Shown here in pieces: positions 46,668 to 57,130 of a stretch of DNA of 64,000 bases. Position 1 is the stretch's first letter, and each line of letters starts with the position of its first letter. The notes beneath the pieces are model-generated. The model was not told the origin of the DNA. It was given only the letters and a program-made list of their open reading frames with translations, and ran no database searches. The DNA is from Pseudocercospora fijiensis CIRAD86 (Eukaryota; Ascomycota; Dothideomycetes; Mycosphaerellales; Mycosphaerellaceae). The translations under genes were made by a program, and so were the position numbers. Location: assembly GCF_000340215.1 (NCBI RefSeq), contig NW_006921552.1, positions 124,001 to 188,000 on the forward strand. Reading direction: 5' to 3'.

Positions 46668-48527
46668 ATGCGTTTCCCTTCCCGCGTGGCACAGTGGTGC
46701 CGAGACACGGCCGCCCAGCACTGCCTCGACCTCCTGTGGCTCTCTCATTTCGCCTTGCTGGGCGCCCACACCCAGCCGGAAGCCGAGGCCGGTCAAGTTG
46801 CTGCGTATGTCGATTCGTGCGTGTGCTTGCTGGACCACGCCGTTCGCCGTCGCTCGCGTTGGCCGCCACACTCCCGCTTGCGAGCACACCAGACCATCGC
46901 CGCACACCGCAGGCGCGTCAACAATCCACCAACCTGGCGCAGCCTCGCGAGCTTTCTGCTGCAGCGCTTGTTCTTCAGGCTTCTTCTGCCATGCCTCTTG
47001 GTCTATGCCATCGCGCATTGCGCCGGATACCTTCAACAACCCCCCCACGCTTCAACCTCCGACCATGCATCCTTCAACCAGCACCCATTGGCCTCATCAC
47101 ATCATCATCCACCTCCATTGTGCTCCCACGTGTGCACCTCGTCAAAATGGCTCGCATTCGGTGCGCCTGCGCACCCTCTCGTCCTGCGGTACAGTCCAAC
47201 AACCCCCGACTTTGCGCCCGACTGGCTCTACTCCGCTCAAAAGAAACAGCATGAGCGGAACGACCATGTCATGGCCATTCCCGACCCAGCAGACACTCCC
47301 GGCCGCCTCGAAATCAACTCACGCTCCGAATCGCTTGCGCGTGCCGCTGTCATGTTTGTCGTCGGCCAAGGCGTCGTCGATCAAGGCGTGGCACTGGCTC
47401 TCCAGAGGCACGTTGAGACGATCAAAAACCTTTCCGACACGAGCACCGCCACCTCACAAATGCAGTCACTGCTCCAGCTCTGGAACATAGGCGTCAACGA
47501 GAAGCAATCTCTTCGCTCGGCATTGGCTTGGTCGGCAAACGCAACACTGTTTGACGGCATCGACCGGCAATACGACCTGGTGTCTTCCATGATTGACGAA
47601 CTCCGAGCTTCCATTCTCACCCGTGTGGCCTTCATCAACCAAGAGATCGAGAGTCTCGAAGATCCCAAATTCGGCCGATGTCTTCACCACCAACATTGCA
47701 TCGACAAATGGCAGCCCGAACTCGATGAACTTCGCCACCTCTCCGCCTGGTCGGACTTCACCCATCTCAACATGTATGTCACATGGCATATCGTCAACGC
47801 TCTTTCATTCTTCACTCGCGAATTACTGGACACTTTCGATCACCATGCCGGCGAGGCCACCGTCACTCGCGTCCGGCAAGTGTACAGCAAGCAGAAACTT
47901 CACGGCCTCAGCCGTCGCGCCGGTCTGTATGCTGCACGTCAGTGGGCAACACGCTACGACAGCATGAACCAGGAAATCACCACCTTCTGCCACGACTGCT
48001 TCTCCTCTTCCAACACCTCATCCATCTGGCAAGCATGGTGGGAACCATATCCCGCCGAACCACCTTCCGACTTCCAAGAGTGGCTCGAACCCAAAAAGCC
48101 CAACATCATGGTCCGAGTCAAAGAAGGCGGCATCAACCTCGACTCCGTCCGCCGCGTTGGGGGATTCCCCATCCGCACCCCCAAAGACTGGCGACGTTGG
48201 CAATCCAATCTCGCCGGCCAAGAATGTCTTGGAGTCGACCATCTCTGGGGCGATGACGAGCTGGATAAAGAACTCGGCCGTCGCATCGCGGAAGCTGGTC
48301 CTGACTCATTGACTGATGTCGATCGGTGTGAGATGGGGAGGGAGATTCTGGGTCAATTGTGGTGCGTGAGGGATACGACGCTGCTGGATGTGAAGGGTTC
48401 GTATGATGCTACGAGGGCTTGGGTTGGGGCGAAGGATTTGTATTGGTTGGAGTGGGTGAAGGATTTTGATCGGAGGCAGAGGAAGGCGGAGTTTGTGCAT
48501 GAGGCTTGGGGGGAGGATTCGGAGTAG
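46668..48527 (+). CDS. Hypothetical protein, 619 aa, one N-terminal membrane segment
   Basis: A single uninterrupted frame from ATG 46668 to TAG 48527. Residues 92-122 (SLASFLLQRLFFRLLLPCLL and following) form one strongly hydrophobic segment flanked by Arg, consistent with a signal anchor. The first 90 residues could be cytosolic. Residues 125-180 are His/Ser/Pro-rich linker. Residues about 185-615 look like one folded, Trp- and acid-rich domain (for example FTHLNMYVTWHIVNALSFF, WQAWWEPYPAEPP, GGFPIRTPKDWRRWQSNLAG). I recognise no catalytic motif or family. Codon bias (C-ending codons up to about 48.3 kb, then G-rich) and the lack of stops over 1.86 kb support it. A later start at M202 is less likely because the upstream hydrophobic block would then be unexplained. 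Confidence 0.75.
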   Translation: MRFPSRVAQWCRDTAAQHCLDLLWLSHFALLGAHTQPEAEAGQVAAYVDSCVCLLDHAVRRRSRWPPHSRLRAHQTIAAHRRRVNNPPTWRSLASFLLQRLFFRLLLPCLLVYAIAHCAGYLQQPPHASTSDHASFNQHPLASSHHHPPPLCSHVCTSSKWLAFGAPAHPLVLRYSPTTPDFAPDWLYSAQKKQHERNDHVMAIPDPADTPGRLEINSRSESLARAAVMFVVGQGVVDQGVALALQRHVETIKNLSDTSTATSQMQSLLQLWNIGVNEKQSLRSALAWSANATLFDGIDRQYDLVSSMIDELRASILTRVAFINQEIESLEDPKFGRCLHHQHCIDKWQPELDELRHLSAWSDFTHLNMYVTWHIVNALSFFTRELLDTFDHHAGEATVTRVRQVYSKQKLHGLSRRAGLYAARQWATRYDSMNQEITTFCHDCFSSSNTSSIWQAWWEPYPAEPPSDFQEWLEPKKPNIMVRVKEGGINLDSVRRVGGFPIRTPKDWRRWQSNLAGQECLGVDHLWGDDELDKELGRRIAEAGPDSLTDVDRCEMGREILGQLWCVRDTTLLDVKGSYDATRAWVGAKDLYWLEWVKDFDRRQRKAEFVHEAWGEDSE

Positions 48528-48604
48528 GTAGCAGCAGCATCTTTATGCTTTCACACGATAGGATCGGTAGCATCTTTATGATTTTTGTTGCGTTGGAAGA
48601 TGTC

Positions 48605-49030
48605 GTTGATGTCGTCTCTGCTGTGATTTTCCTTTTTCTCAAGCTTCGAATGTTCTCATAAAGTGATCATCAGGTGAGTGACGAAGAATCCTTCTCGTAT
48701 CTCGCTACGCATATTATTTCCTATCATGACATGATTTAACCCTGGCCCATGAAGCTGTCGTTGATGCATGCCGTCTTCGCTGTCATTTCTTTCTCTCAAC
48801 GTCCTTATCTTATGGTGCTTGCTATAGAGTGAGCATCAATCAGTTCACCGAGGACTCTTCGAAGCCTCGTGGCTTGTCATAGTGTTCATCATGATGTGAT
48901 GATGCCGTCTCCGCTGTCATTTTTCCTCAAGCTCCTTATACAGTTTCTTGCTGTCTTCCCTTGACTTGGATTTCTCGTGAAGTGATGGTGACTGAGGAGT
49001 CTTCTGCTGAGTCTTGTCTTGTCATTTATG
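48605..49030 (+). repeat. Three diverged tandem copies downstream of the 619-aa gene
   Basis: A gatg.cgtct(c/t)cgctgt.att block recurs at about 48608, 48765 and 48901. It is followed by a ctcaa..tcctta stretch, then an agtga(t/g)(c/g)atca motif, then gag..tc(t)tcg words. Spacings are about 157 and 136 bp. It lies in the 3' flank, about 80 bp after the stop codon. Confidence 0.6.
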
Positions 49031-49584
49031 ATATTTATTCATCGTAATGACTGCAGATGTTCGGTTTAGAGAATGTGTGGCGCCATCAACCGGGTGAGCT
49101 TGCTAGAGCATGATCATTGCTAGACGCAGATCAATGAATTGGCACTGATAAAGATCAGCCTCAATCCTGCCTTTCCCGTACCCCTCGCAAGCATTCCTTA
49201 ACAGTTTCAAAAGTCCATCCCGTCGCTCAGCCAATGTGTTGGTCCTCCTCCTCCTCCTCATCAAGCAGTACATTCACCGGGCTATCTATGTATCGCGATC
49301 AAAGCTCACCCTCAAAATCTGAAAATCCATTCGCTGTATTCGCGGATCCCTTGACCAAGCTTTTGCGGATGTCGGCTGCCAGAGCGTTTTCATTCTCTCC
49401 CTTGCACACTGAGTCTGAGGAAAGCGGCTAGATGTGGTGGTGCAGTCGAACCGAAACCAGCGCGGCTCCGCTTCTATCCTTCGTCGAATCACGTATGTTG
49501 AGCTCTGCACAACGAGTTCATTGCCGCAAGTGGTCGAGATTCGTACAAGTCCCATATCCATCCAGCAGCATTGTTTTTTTCCCC
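49031..49584. other. Spacer between the convergent genes 46668 and 49585
   Basis: No gene seen. A short Ser run (ctcctc repeat near 49250) is present. Both flanking genes end towards this region. Confidence 0.5.
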
Positions 49585-50781
49585 TCAAAGTTGCCCAAGC
49601 CCTCTCACGAACGCCTCATAATCCGCTCCATCATGAAATCTCTGATCCCCTCCATTCCAAATCAAGAAGTCGTAGAACTGCTGAGGAAAAGGTGTCTCGT
49701 CGGCGTTGGCTTGAGCTAGCATTCCGGTCAGGAGCGTTAGGATTTGGAGGTATGCTATGCGCTGCTGCGTAGAAGACTCGGGGTTGGAATTCAAGGTCGA
49801 AGAAGTGGTAGTGGAAGAACAATCCTCGAAGGTGGAAATTGAGGGGTTGAAGGATGATGGGTGGGGAGAGGTCCATTTTTGGAGGCTGTAGTCTGATTGT
49901 AGCGATGGAGAGAGTGTGGAGCGGCTGTGCTCGAAGTCTTCAAGAGAATGCGGCTTCGCTTCGCCCTGCGTTGAAGAGGTTGAATTGACACTGCCTTGCT
50001 CAAAGCGAGGGCGCTCCTTGTACATGTTTGATCGTGGATGTACGCGGCCAGCTTCGGGGATTGGTGGTTGGGGTGGTGCGGCTGTGGTAGTTCCAGACGT
50101 GTGTGGTCTTGACATCGACATGACGCTGCGATTCTCCAAGTCTGTGATGACGTGTCCATGTGGACTGGAAACTTTGGCGTCAGAGGCTGAGAAGAAGGCC
50201 GGACGGGGTTCGTAGGGAAGCTGACGCAAGGCGGAAGATGATGCTGAGGAGGCGTAGAGTGGACTTTGCAGTGAGTGATGCCAATGTACAGCGAGCGGTG
50301 CTGATGCTAGCATACTCATCGTCGTCTTAAGCAGCTCTTGTTTGGTAATGGCAGAAGGATTCAAGACCTCGACGAAGCAATATCCAGAAAGTGCGTGTTT
50401 GGCAATTGCTTTGTCAGAATGTGCGATGTCCAAGTAAGAAAAGTCGGGCGCATTGACGATGCTCAAGAGTGCCTGTGACACAAATATGCGATAATGATTC
50501 TTTCTGCCACCACTTTTTCCAGTCCAATCTTCCCTGAGCAAGTGTCGGGTTGCCTTGGAATTCATCGCCGAAATGAGCCAGTCAACGATGCATTCCAGGT
50601 GTCGTTCGAGCTTTTGGAGGCTGCAGCAAGTGTCATGAGTAGGTATGGTCAAAGGAAGCAGTCTCAGAAGCGTGTCTGGTGATGGGAGATTCTTCGAGGA
50701 GAAGCAGCAATGAATGGCCGCTCGGAAAAGAGCGGTTTTGGTCTGCTCTGGCAGGCTGACTCCCTGCCGTCTCGAAGCCAT
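49585..50781 (-). CDS. Hypothetical protein, 398 aa, family A
   Basis: A single frame from ATG 50781. Residues 10-125 are the conserved part: T14-K-T, FSSK (27-30), a DWLISAM helix (67-73), LLREDW (81-86), YR (97-98) and SQALLSIVNAPDFSY (102-116). The same landmarks occur in the same order in the protein at 59168-60305, so the two are paralogues. Residues 180-330 are Ser/Thr/Pro-rich and probably disordered. The C-terminus (PQQFYDFLIWNGGDQRFHDG) resembles a second short folded motif. The function is unknown to me. It is intronless, unlike its paralogue. Its start is followed at 50.9 kb by a 23-bp array in the presumed promoter. Confidence 0.75.
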   Translation of the reverse strand: MASRRQGVSLPEQTKTALFRAAIHCCFSSKNLPSPDTLLRLLPLTIPTHDTCCSLQKLERHLECIVDWLISAMNSKATRHLLREDWTGKSGGRKNHYRIFVSQALLSIVNAPDFSYLDIAHSDKAIAKHALSGYCFVEVLNPSAITKQELLKTTMSMLASAPLAVHWHHSLQSPLYASSASSSALRQLPYEPRPAFFSASDAKVSSPHGHVITDLENRSVMSMSRPHTSGTTTAAPPQPPIPEAGRVHPRSNMYKERPRFEQGSVNSTSSTQGEAKPHSLEDFEHSRSTLSPSLQSDYSLQKWTSPHPSSFNPSISTFEDCSSTTTSSTLNSNPESSTQQRIAYLQILTLLTGMLAQANADETPFPQQFYDFLIWNGGDQRFHDGADYEAFVRGLGQL

Positions 50782-50914
50782 TTCACGCCCGTCATTTCCG
50801 ATCAGTCAAACAGGTTGCTCATCAAATTTAGCAACTTGGCGCAACGTGGAAAGTGCAAAGGAGTGCGAGTAGAGTAGAATTCTTTGTCCGCGTTGAGTTT
50901 TGTTCACACGATGC

Positions 50915-51050
50915 GCGGTGCACGCTGAACACGCAGCGCGATGCGCGTTGTGCACGCAGCGCAGGGCACGCCGTACACGCAGTGCGGGGAACGCTGTACA
51001 CGCAGTCACGATCTGTACACGCAACGCGGGGCACGCCGTACACTCAGCCC
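50915..51050 (-). repeat. 23-bp-period tandem repeat, array C (opposite orientation)
   Basis: The word CACGCA(G/A) recurs with spacings of 23, 23, 23, 19 and 23 bp, each unit also carrying a (G)TACA or GTGCA core. The reverse complement of a unit matches array A units at about 17 of 23 positions, so it is the same family inverted. It lies 140-270 bp upstream of the 49585-50781 gene start, in the presumed promoter. Confidence 0.75.
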
Positions 51051-51059
51051 ACCACACCC

Positions 51060-51530
51060 CGCCAACCGACGAACCTAGCAAAAAGGTCTCCGCTTTTCAG
51101 AGCTCACAACAAACACTATGCTACCACATTAACTGCGCAATGCCGCTCTGCATCATCAACCAGCGCGGCGCAACCTGCAAAGTGCACAGGAGTGTGAGTG
51201 GAACTGTTCATCTGCTGCGCTGAAGCGATAAACCCCGCTAACCGACCACCCGACCAAGAAGCTCCTCGCTTTTCTGAACTCAGAACAAACACCATGCAAC
51301 CACATCAACTGCGCAATGCCGCTCGACATTATGAATCCGCGTGGCGCAACGTGGAAGTGCAGAGGAGTATGACTAGAACTGCTCATTCTCTGCGCTGAAG
51401 CGATACGCCCTCCCAACCGACCAACCGGCCAAACAGCTCTCCGCTTTTCTGCGCTCGAAACAAACACTATGCCGCTACATCATTTCCCCAATGGCGCTCG
51501 ACATCATCAATCAGCGCTTACTACTGGAGC
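51060..51530 (+). repeat. Three tandem copies of the 5' end of the 51469 ORF
   Basis: A unit of about 176 bp contains ccgacca.c..gcca, cgcttttc, acaaacac.atgc, catcatc/cattatg and gctgcgctgaagcgat. The aaacac word before each ATG lies at 51111, 51287 and 51462. Each copy thus has its own ATG. The first is closed by TAA after four codons, the second after 34 codons, and the third opens the 155-codon ORF. Confidence 0.85.
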
Positions 51531-51936
51531 CAACTCCGACAAACCTGATCCCCAGCCAGAGGAATCCAGCCAACAGCCCACAGCGACAGGGACACAACTG
51601 CGCAAAGCCACCCAACGCTCCGAAATCGCCGAAGCCCACATCAAAGACGCATACCGAGTGATCGCAGAGTTGCAGGAAGACTTGGCCAGAGAGGCTATAA
51701 GGCGCGCCAGGGAAATCGCAGCTTGGGAAGAGAATGTGCGCGATGAGAAGGTCAAGGTGGAGAGATTGCAGGCGAGAGAGCAGATGCTGGTACGAGAGGT
51801 GGATGAGTTGAGACACAGTCAGCAGAGCCAAGCTGCGGAGATCAGACAGTTGAGGTGGGCTGTGCAGGGGATTATGGAGAAGAGCTTGAGAGAGGAGGAG
51901 GCGAAGGAGAGGGAGATGAATGTGATTACGAGATGA
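51469..51936 (+). CDS. Coiled-coil protein, 155 aa
   Basis: The frame starts in the third copy of the 176-bp repeat (MPLHHFPNGARHH) and runs to TGA at 51936. Residues 20-45 are Gln/Pro/Ser-rich. Residues 50-150 form one long charged helix with heptad spacing (AYRVIAELQEDLAREAIRR, then KVKVERLQAREQMLVREVDEL), typical of a dimeric coiled coil. Family unknown; short coiled coils cannot be assigned by eye. Both ends lie in local tandem duplications, so it could be a recently assembled or eroding ORF rather than a conserved gene. Confidence 0.5.
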   Translation: MPLHHFPNGARHHQSALTTGANSDKPDPQPEESSQQPTATGTQLRKATQRSEIAEAHIKDAYRVIAELQEDLAREAIRRAREIAAWEENVRDEKVKVERLQAREQMLVREVDELRHSQQSQAAEIRQLRWAVQGIMEKSLREEEAKEREMNVITR

Positions 51937-52080
51937 GCATGAATGCACACGACACATTGTGGTGGAAATCAGCACAGCGGAGATCAGACAGTCACGATGG
52001 GCAATGCAAGGAATTATGGGGGATGCTTTGAGAGGGGAGGAGGCGTGAGAGAGGGAGATAGTCATGAATGAAAACGACAC
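51835..52080 (+). repeat. 142-bp duplication of the 3' end of the 51469 ORF
   Basis: gcggagatcagacagt, then gggc(t/a)(g/a)tgca.ggaattatgg, then gagag..gaggaggcg and gacacattg appear at about 51835-51956 (inside the ORF) and again at 51978-52090, offset by 142 bp. The second copy has no open frame joined to the ORF. Confidence 0.8.
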
Positions 52081-52094
52081 ATTGTAATGGGAAA

Positions 52095-52445
52095 GCACTG
52101 GCGCATGCTGCATAGTATGGTACTTCGGCGGCACTCATTTCACCCCGAACGCAAGGCACAAGAGAAGGGAGATGCACATGAATGAACACGGACACATTGC
52201 AATGGAATGGAGTGGAGATCAGTACAACAAGCACTGGCGCATGCTGCGTGGAGCTTTGGCGGCGCTCATTTCACCCTGAACGCAGGGCACGAGAGAGAAA
52301 ATGAGCTTTCGTCCTATCCTGGCCTCGATACCAATCTCTCTTCCATGCTCGGAGTGCTTTGGCGGCGCTCATTTCACTCTGAACGCAGGGCACGAGAAAG
52401 AACATAAGCTTTGTCCCATCCTGGCCGCAACACCAATCTCTCTTC
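52095..52445 (+). repeat. Three further tandem copies (130 and 104 bp)
   Basis: tt(c/t)ggcggc(a/g)ctcatttcac, then gaacgca.ggcac recurs with ctcattt at 52134, 52264 and 52368. The first two copies also share aagcactggcgcatgctgc; the last two share atcctggcc, then accaatctctcttcca. Confidence 0.8.
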
Positions 52446-54589
52446 CATTCTCGATCCTGAAGATCATGCTCATCAGGAGAAGGTCGAGGTGTGTTCAGAA
52501 GCTAGCTATAGGCTGGGTTTCTTTCAGGATTGTGCTTCACGCGCTCGTGGGAGTACTTTCGGCCCGGTGCCTCGTCAAGATGCAATCTCAGCATGCATGG
52601 GAGATGCATGATTGAAGGCCGAGATTATGATTGGAGTCGGTAATCTTGATTGCAGTCGGTAATCATGATTGATTGGAGTCTGATCCGAGAGATAGGAGTC
52701 CAAGACCATGATTGGAGTCCCAGACCGTATTCTTCGAGAACTTCTTCATCTCAGCTACACGGGATTCCGCCCATTTCCCTACCCTACTTGATGCACGCTT
52801 GACATCTCGCCTCAATGGTCGTGCTCGGTCAAGCTGTCCCTCGTCCGACTTATCAATCGAGTGCTCGAGCTCCTCCTACACCAGTGCGGAGATCTCGCCT
52901 ACTTCCTCTTCCCCGGTCCCAAGCATCTGCATATGGAATCTGGCATCTGCTGTATTTGTGGCATCTCCGGCTCGAGTCCATTCTCGGACTCCGCTTCTGA
53001 CTGTGCTTTTGGCCTTCGTCCGCGAGTGACTTCCCTCGCAGACTGAGTCCGATGACTCCATGGAAAACCCACTGGCGCGATGCAAGTGCACTTCCCTGCA
53101 CATCCCTGCACATCCGGACCGAAACTGGTGGAAGAGAGCTTTTTTACAATGATGCAGATGGCGGGAGACATGAGCAAACTCTCCCAGCCAGACGATGTTT
53201 TTGAGCCGATCCAGGCCGAACGAGACGCGTGCGTCGCTGGTGAGTGTGGCCTGCTCTTGGCATGTGTGCTGGTTGCTGATTGCGATGTAGCCACCAAGGA
53301 TGCCCTCGAGCACTGGCACATGACCAAGAACAAGGCCGCCCTTGTCTCGCCTGCTGGCAGCGACCTGGACCTCATCGGGGCCCTGGAGCGCATCAATGGC
53401 AACCATGTTGCCGCCGAGGCATAGGGAGGCCAGATCAGCTTTTGCGAGTCAGTTCTTGCCAGCCGCACGAGGGGCGAGTGCGGACATGTTGGGAGGCGCG
53501 GCTCGTGGTTGGAGGTGTCGAAAAAGAAAAACAAAACTTGGTGGGAGCTTGTGGGTACTGTCCAGGCCGTCGACGACGCCATTGGCCTTGAGGCTGAGGA
53601 GGACGCGGAGGGTTTGGAACTCTGATCGATTGACCCTCCCAGGTTTACATTTGACGAGCACAATGATACTTGCGTCCCGAAAGAAGAAGTTGGTTCCGCT
53701 CAATGCCATATCCATCTCTGCTCACCTGCAATTTGAGACTCTGAGAACCTTTTCAAATCGCCTAGGCCTGTGCCTCTTGTCACCTAGGACCAGAGCCCTT
53801 AACGAAGATGTCGCCTTTTGCAGAAGGGCGTGGAGATACGCGGGATCGAGGAAGCCTACCTTCTCCAAGTCGGTCGCATGAACAGAACCGATACGGCTTC
53901 AAGCAATGCAGCAATTTGGTTGTTGTCTTCTTTGGAAATGTCGCAGTCTGATCACCACAATATGATTACTCTTAGTTCATAGTCGGATTGATCAGCATCT
54001 TTCAGAATCAGCGCTGCTGTCCGACTATGCCTCCCCAAGCTTTGTACGCCGCAAAGCTCCGAGCCAAATCCAATGCAAAGAATTCATCGTGTCTAGAAGA
54101 CCTGTTAGATTGGTGCCGAATCAAGGCTTGATGAGTTGTGCGAAGATGTATAAATGCTCGGTACCAGATATTATGAGTTGATTCGGCAGAGATTCGGAGT
54201 GCGTACCTTATTGTAGATTCTCGTTCTTGGATATATAGCAGAATGGAAGGTGATTGGAGCCTCAAAGACAAAGACATTCAGAGATTTAAAAAGCGAGCGA
54301 AGTTTTTGTTTGGGACAAAGCAAAATGTATACTTGAGAGACTTCCAAGGAGCGGACATTTTGATCCTCAAGACAGTACGGAGGTCCAAAGCAATTGGTCC
54401 TGCGCTGCCCTAGTAACAATTGATTGGGACGCGGTTTAGCATTGATTGAAGGCTCCGCAGACTGGCTAACATCGATCGTTGCTCGGCTACCTAGCATTAG
54501 TACAGTACAATATTGATGTGATGAACATTTGTGCGCCTTTCGCTTAGGCCGAAAGCAGGAAGTTGGAGGTATTATGACCTTGCCATTCG
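52446..54589. other. Ambiguous; possible decayed gene at 52.9-53.7 kb
   Basis: Both strands carry long overlapping frames at 52899-53715. The plus reading KLVEESFFTMMQMAGDMSKL, then DVFEPIQAERDACVAGECG, ending at 53424, and then WWELVGTVQAVDDAIGLEAE in the same frame after a stop, looks protein-like. The minus reading is equally open. Without homology I cannot choose a strand. 53.9-54.6 kb holds nothing recognisable. Confidence 0.35.
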
Positions 54590-56800
54590 CAGTCTTCGAA
54601 GGCTCTCGATAAAGTACTTAAAGACTGTTGTTATACTTCCTACTGCGGACTTCTACGCCTATCTAGATAATAAGCTTAAAGCAAACAGTTTCTAACTTTT
54701 TTTGCGAACGAGATTAAAGGTTTATACAAAACCGAAGGATTACTTTATTAAACAAGGAACGATTCCTACTTCTATACTACGTATTATAATAGTTAGAAAA
54801 TAAGACGAAATCTAATTAATATAATTTTAGAGCAACGAAGAGCTATTAAGCCGACTTAAGTCTTATATAGTTAATACTAAACTTACGTTTAACTAAAATC
54901 TAAAGCCTTATACGACTCTTATAAATCTGTTTAACGTTATTAATTCTAAGGTCGGATAAGGCGAAGGCGAATCGCAGTATTGCAAATCCGTAGTCGTTAG
55001 GATATTAATAAGTATACTGCTCGGAATAAGTCCCTAAATGTATTTTTAAAAACTTTCTAATCTTAGTAATTCTTATACTTCTTTGCGAGCGCTCCGAAAA
55101 GCTTCCTAGACAATTAATTATTAATCCTTTCTAGCTACCTTTAGCGATTATTATATCGAGTATATAGGATTAGGGCAGTCTATAGTACGATTAGAAATGT
55201 TCTAGCTATCGTAAATTAGCGATAGAAGTAGCGGAAGATAAAGCCTTAAAGAAATGTTTAGCCTAGTATGCTTCTTATAGCTATCTCCGCTTTAGCGTTT
55301 CTAATACAATTAATTAATTCTAAGCGCTTATACTACTAGGGAGTATTAGGAGGCTAGCGAGATTGCCTTATAGAACACTATAGTGCTAGTATCGAGCTTC
55401 GAATTCTCGGATCTAAAGTCGGAGTAATAGTTATACTAATACTAATACCGGCTATTGCGGGAATCTAAGCGATAGCGAGTCCGTAGCTAAAAGAGTATAT
55501 AAAATAACTATAACGGTAATAGTAGCCGTAATAACTATATAATCTTATATCGTAAAGACGTCCGTAATAACGAAAGCCGTCTTCCTCTCTATAGGCGTCG
55601 TAGTAGTGCAATCCTAGTCGTAGGAAATAAATATATTCTAGTAACTAGCTCTTTCTCGCTAGTAGGAAACTCTAACGCATATTACAGCATTCAAGTCTTA
55701 GCTATAAGCCTATAGTAGCGTAGTAAGACGAGGCAAACTCGTTATATAAGCTCTTAGAGTAGGATAGTATCGTATAGTCGGTAGGTAATGCTTTCCCGAC
55801 TTCTACTTACCGTACCTATAAATGCTCGGCTTAGAACTAGGTTTATAGAGTACCTTATAAAGGGCGTATAGTGTTTGTATCTACGAACGGCTAAGAAGGG
55901 TCTCTAATATAAATCTTGCCCGTTCGGTAGTTAATTCTTTCTCGAGGCGGAAGCTAATTATACGAGACGCCGAAGCCTAGTCGAAGGGAGTAGGGTAAAG
56001 TCGTCCTCGTTGTCTGTCTATATTCCGACCCTCTATAGAAGGTATATTGCGGCTTGTTAAAGTATAGAAGGAGCGTCTAAAGGAAGACATATCGTCGTTA
56101 TTTAACCGATAGTTAAGGTTAGTAGTATATAGCATTAATATAGGAAAATGCCTAAAGGCGAGGCAGAATTGCAGTACTGCTTTATAAAAGAAATTAGTAA
56201 GGCGGTCCGAGGTCTAACCTATACCTAGATATCGTAATGTACTACGCTATTATAGATCTACTTAGGATGCTCCGTAAGTAGTCCGCCTAGTTAGCCGCCC
56301 GCTAAGATTATATTAAGAGCCTATAGGAGTTCGCGCTCGAACACTAGCTCTAGATATTAGATACCGCGTGTACTTGCGTACTACTTACTCCTTTCGACTT
56401 TAGGGATAGGCTACGAGGCGATTTTATATTCGGAAGAGGAGCTGCTAAGTAGTATAAAGCCGGCAAAGATGTTAAACTCGTTTAGTATATCGACGATATA
56501 CGAGAGAATAATGATATAGGTAGAGATTGGCATAGGCACTCGGCATTGCGAATAGCTAAACGCAAGTTAAAACAACTATAGAGTTTGCCTAGGTCCGGCG
56601 TATCTCGCTAGATTCTTTAACTTCGTATCTCGATAACCGTCTCGTTGTCTATATATTATTCGTAGCTGTACAGCTCTGCCGTCCTTAGCCCGGTGCTAAT
56701 ACAGCTTATTTATACTAACTCCGGGTGTCTTCGTATACTTAACTGCGGGAAGCTTTTATACCTAGCTAGGTATACGCCGACTAAGGGAAGCTTTTACGCC
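54590..56800. repeat. RIP-mutated transposon relic
   Basis: About 2.2 kb of TA-rich sequence with almost no CA or TG steps but many CG steps (cgtcgtagtag, ccgcccgctaag). The left edge at about 54590 is abrupt; the right edge at 56.8 kb fades into the 23-bp array D. A 38-bp duplication (gggaagcttttat/c....ctagg, 56747 and 56785) closes the right side. Every frame is full of stops. A repeated mobile element hit by RIP is the best explanation; its class cannot be read. Confidence 0.8.
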
Positions 56801-56815
56801 TAACTAGGTGTACGC

Positions 56816-56917
56816 CGTACATTTGAGTAGATGTATATCGTACATCTAAGTGGATGCACATCGTACATCGGAGTCGGTATACACCGTGCATCGGAGTGAG
56901 TGTACATCGTGTATCGG
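56816..56917 (+). repeat. 23-bp-period tandem repeat, array D
   Basis: Four units of exactly 23 bp (56816-56838, 56839-56861, 56862-56884, 56885-56907) plus a partial fifth. Each starts CGT(A/G)CATC or a close variant, carries GAGT or AAGT in the middle and ends in a TGCACAT- or TATACAC-like half-site. It joins directly to the RIP-mutated block and is itself TA-enriched in the first units. Confidence 0.8.
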
Positions 56918-57130
56918 AGAAGGAGGCGGAGAAGATAGATAAGAAAAAGACGGAAGCGCGGAGGGTGGTTTTTGCAGCACGGTCTGTGTTTTGCAGCACG
57001 GCCTGCTTTTTGCAGCACCGTCTATTCTTCGCAGCACTCGGCGCATTATTCATGAATGTCATACAAGAAGTTACACGGGCTCGCATATCGGGAGTCCTCC
57101 AGCGGCTAAAATTCAAGGCACAATTCAAAA

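Noticed and set aside
46423..47490. Overlapping frames of 160, 263 and 277 codons around the start of the 619-aa gene
   Set aside because: All are mirror or shifted frames of the C-rich coding sequence; the 619-codon frame is longer and continues far beyond them.
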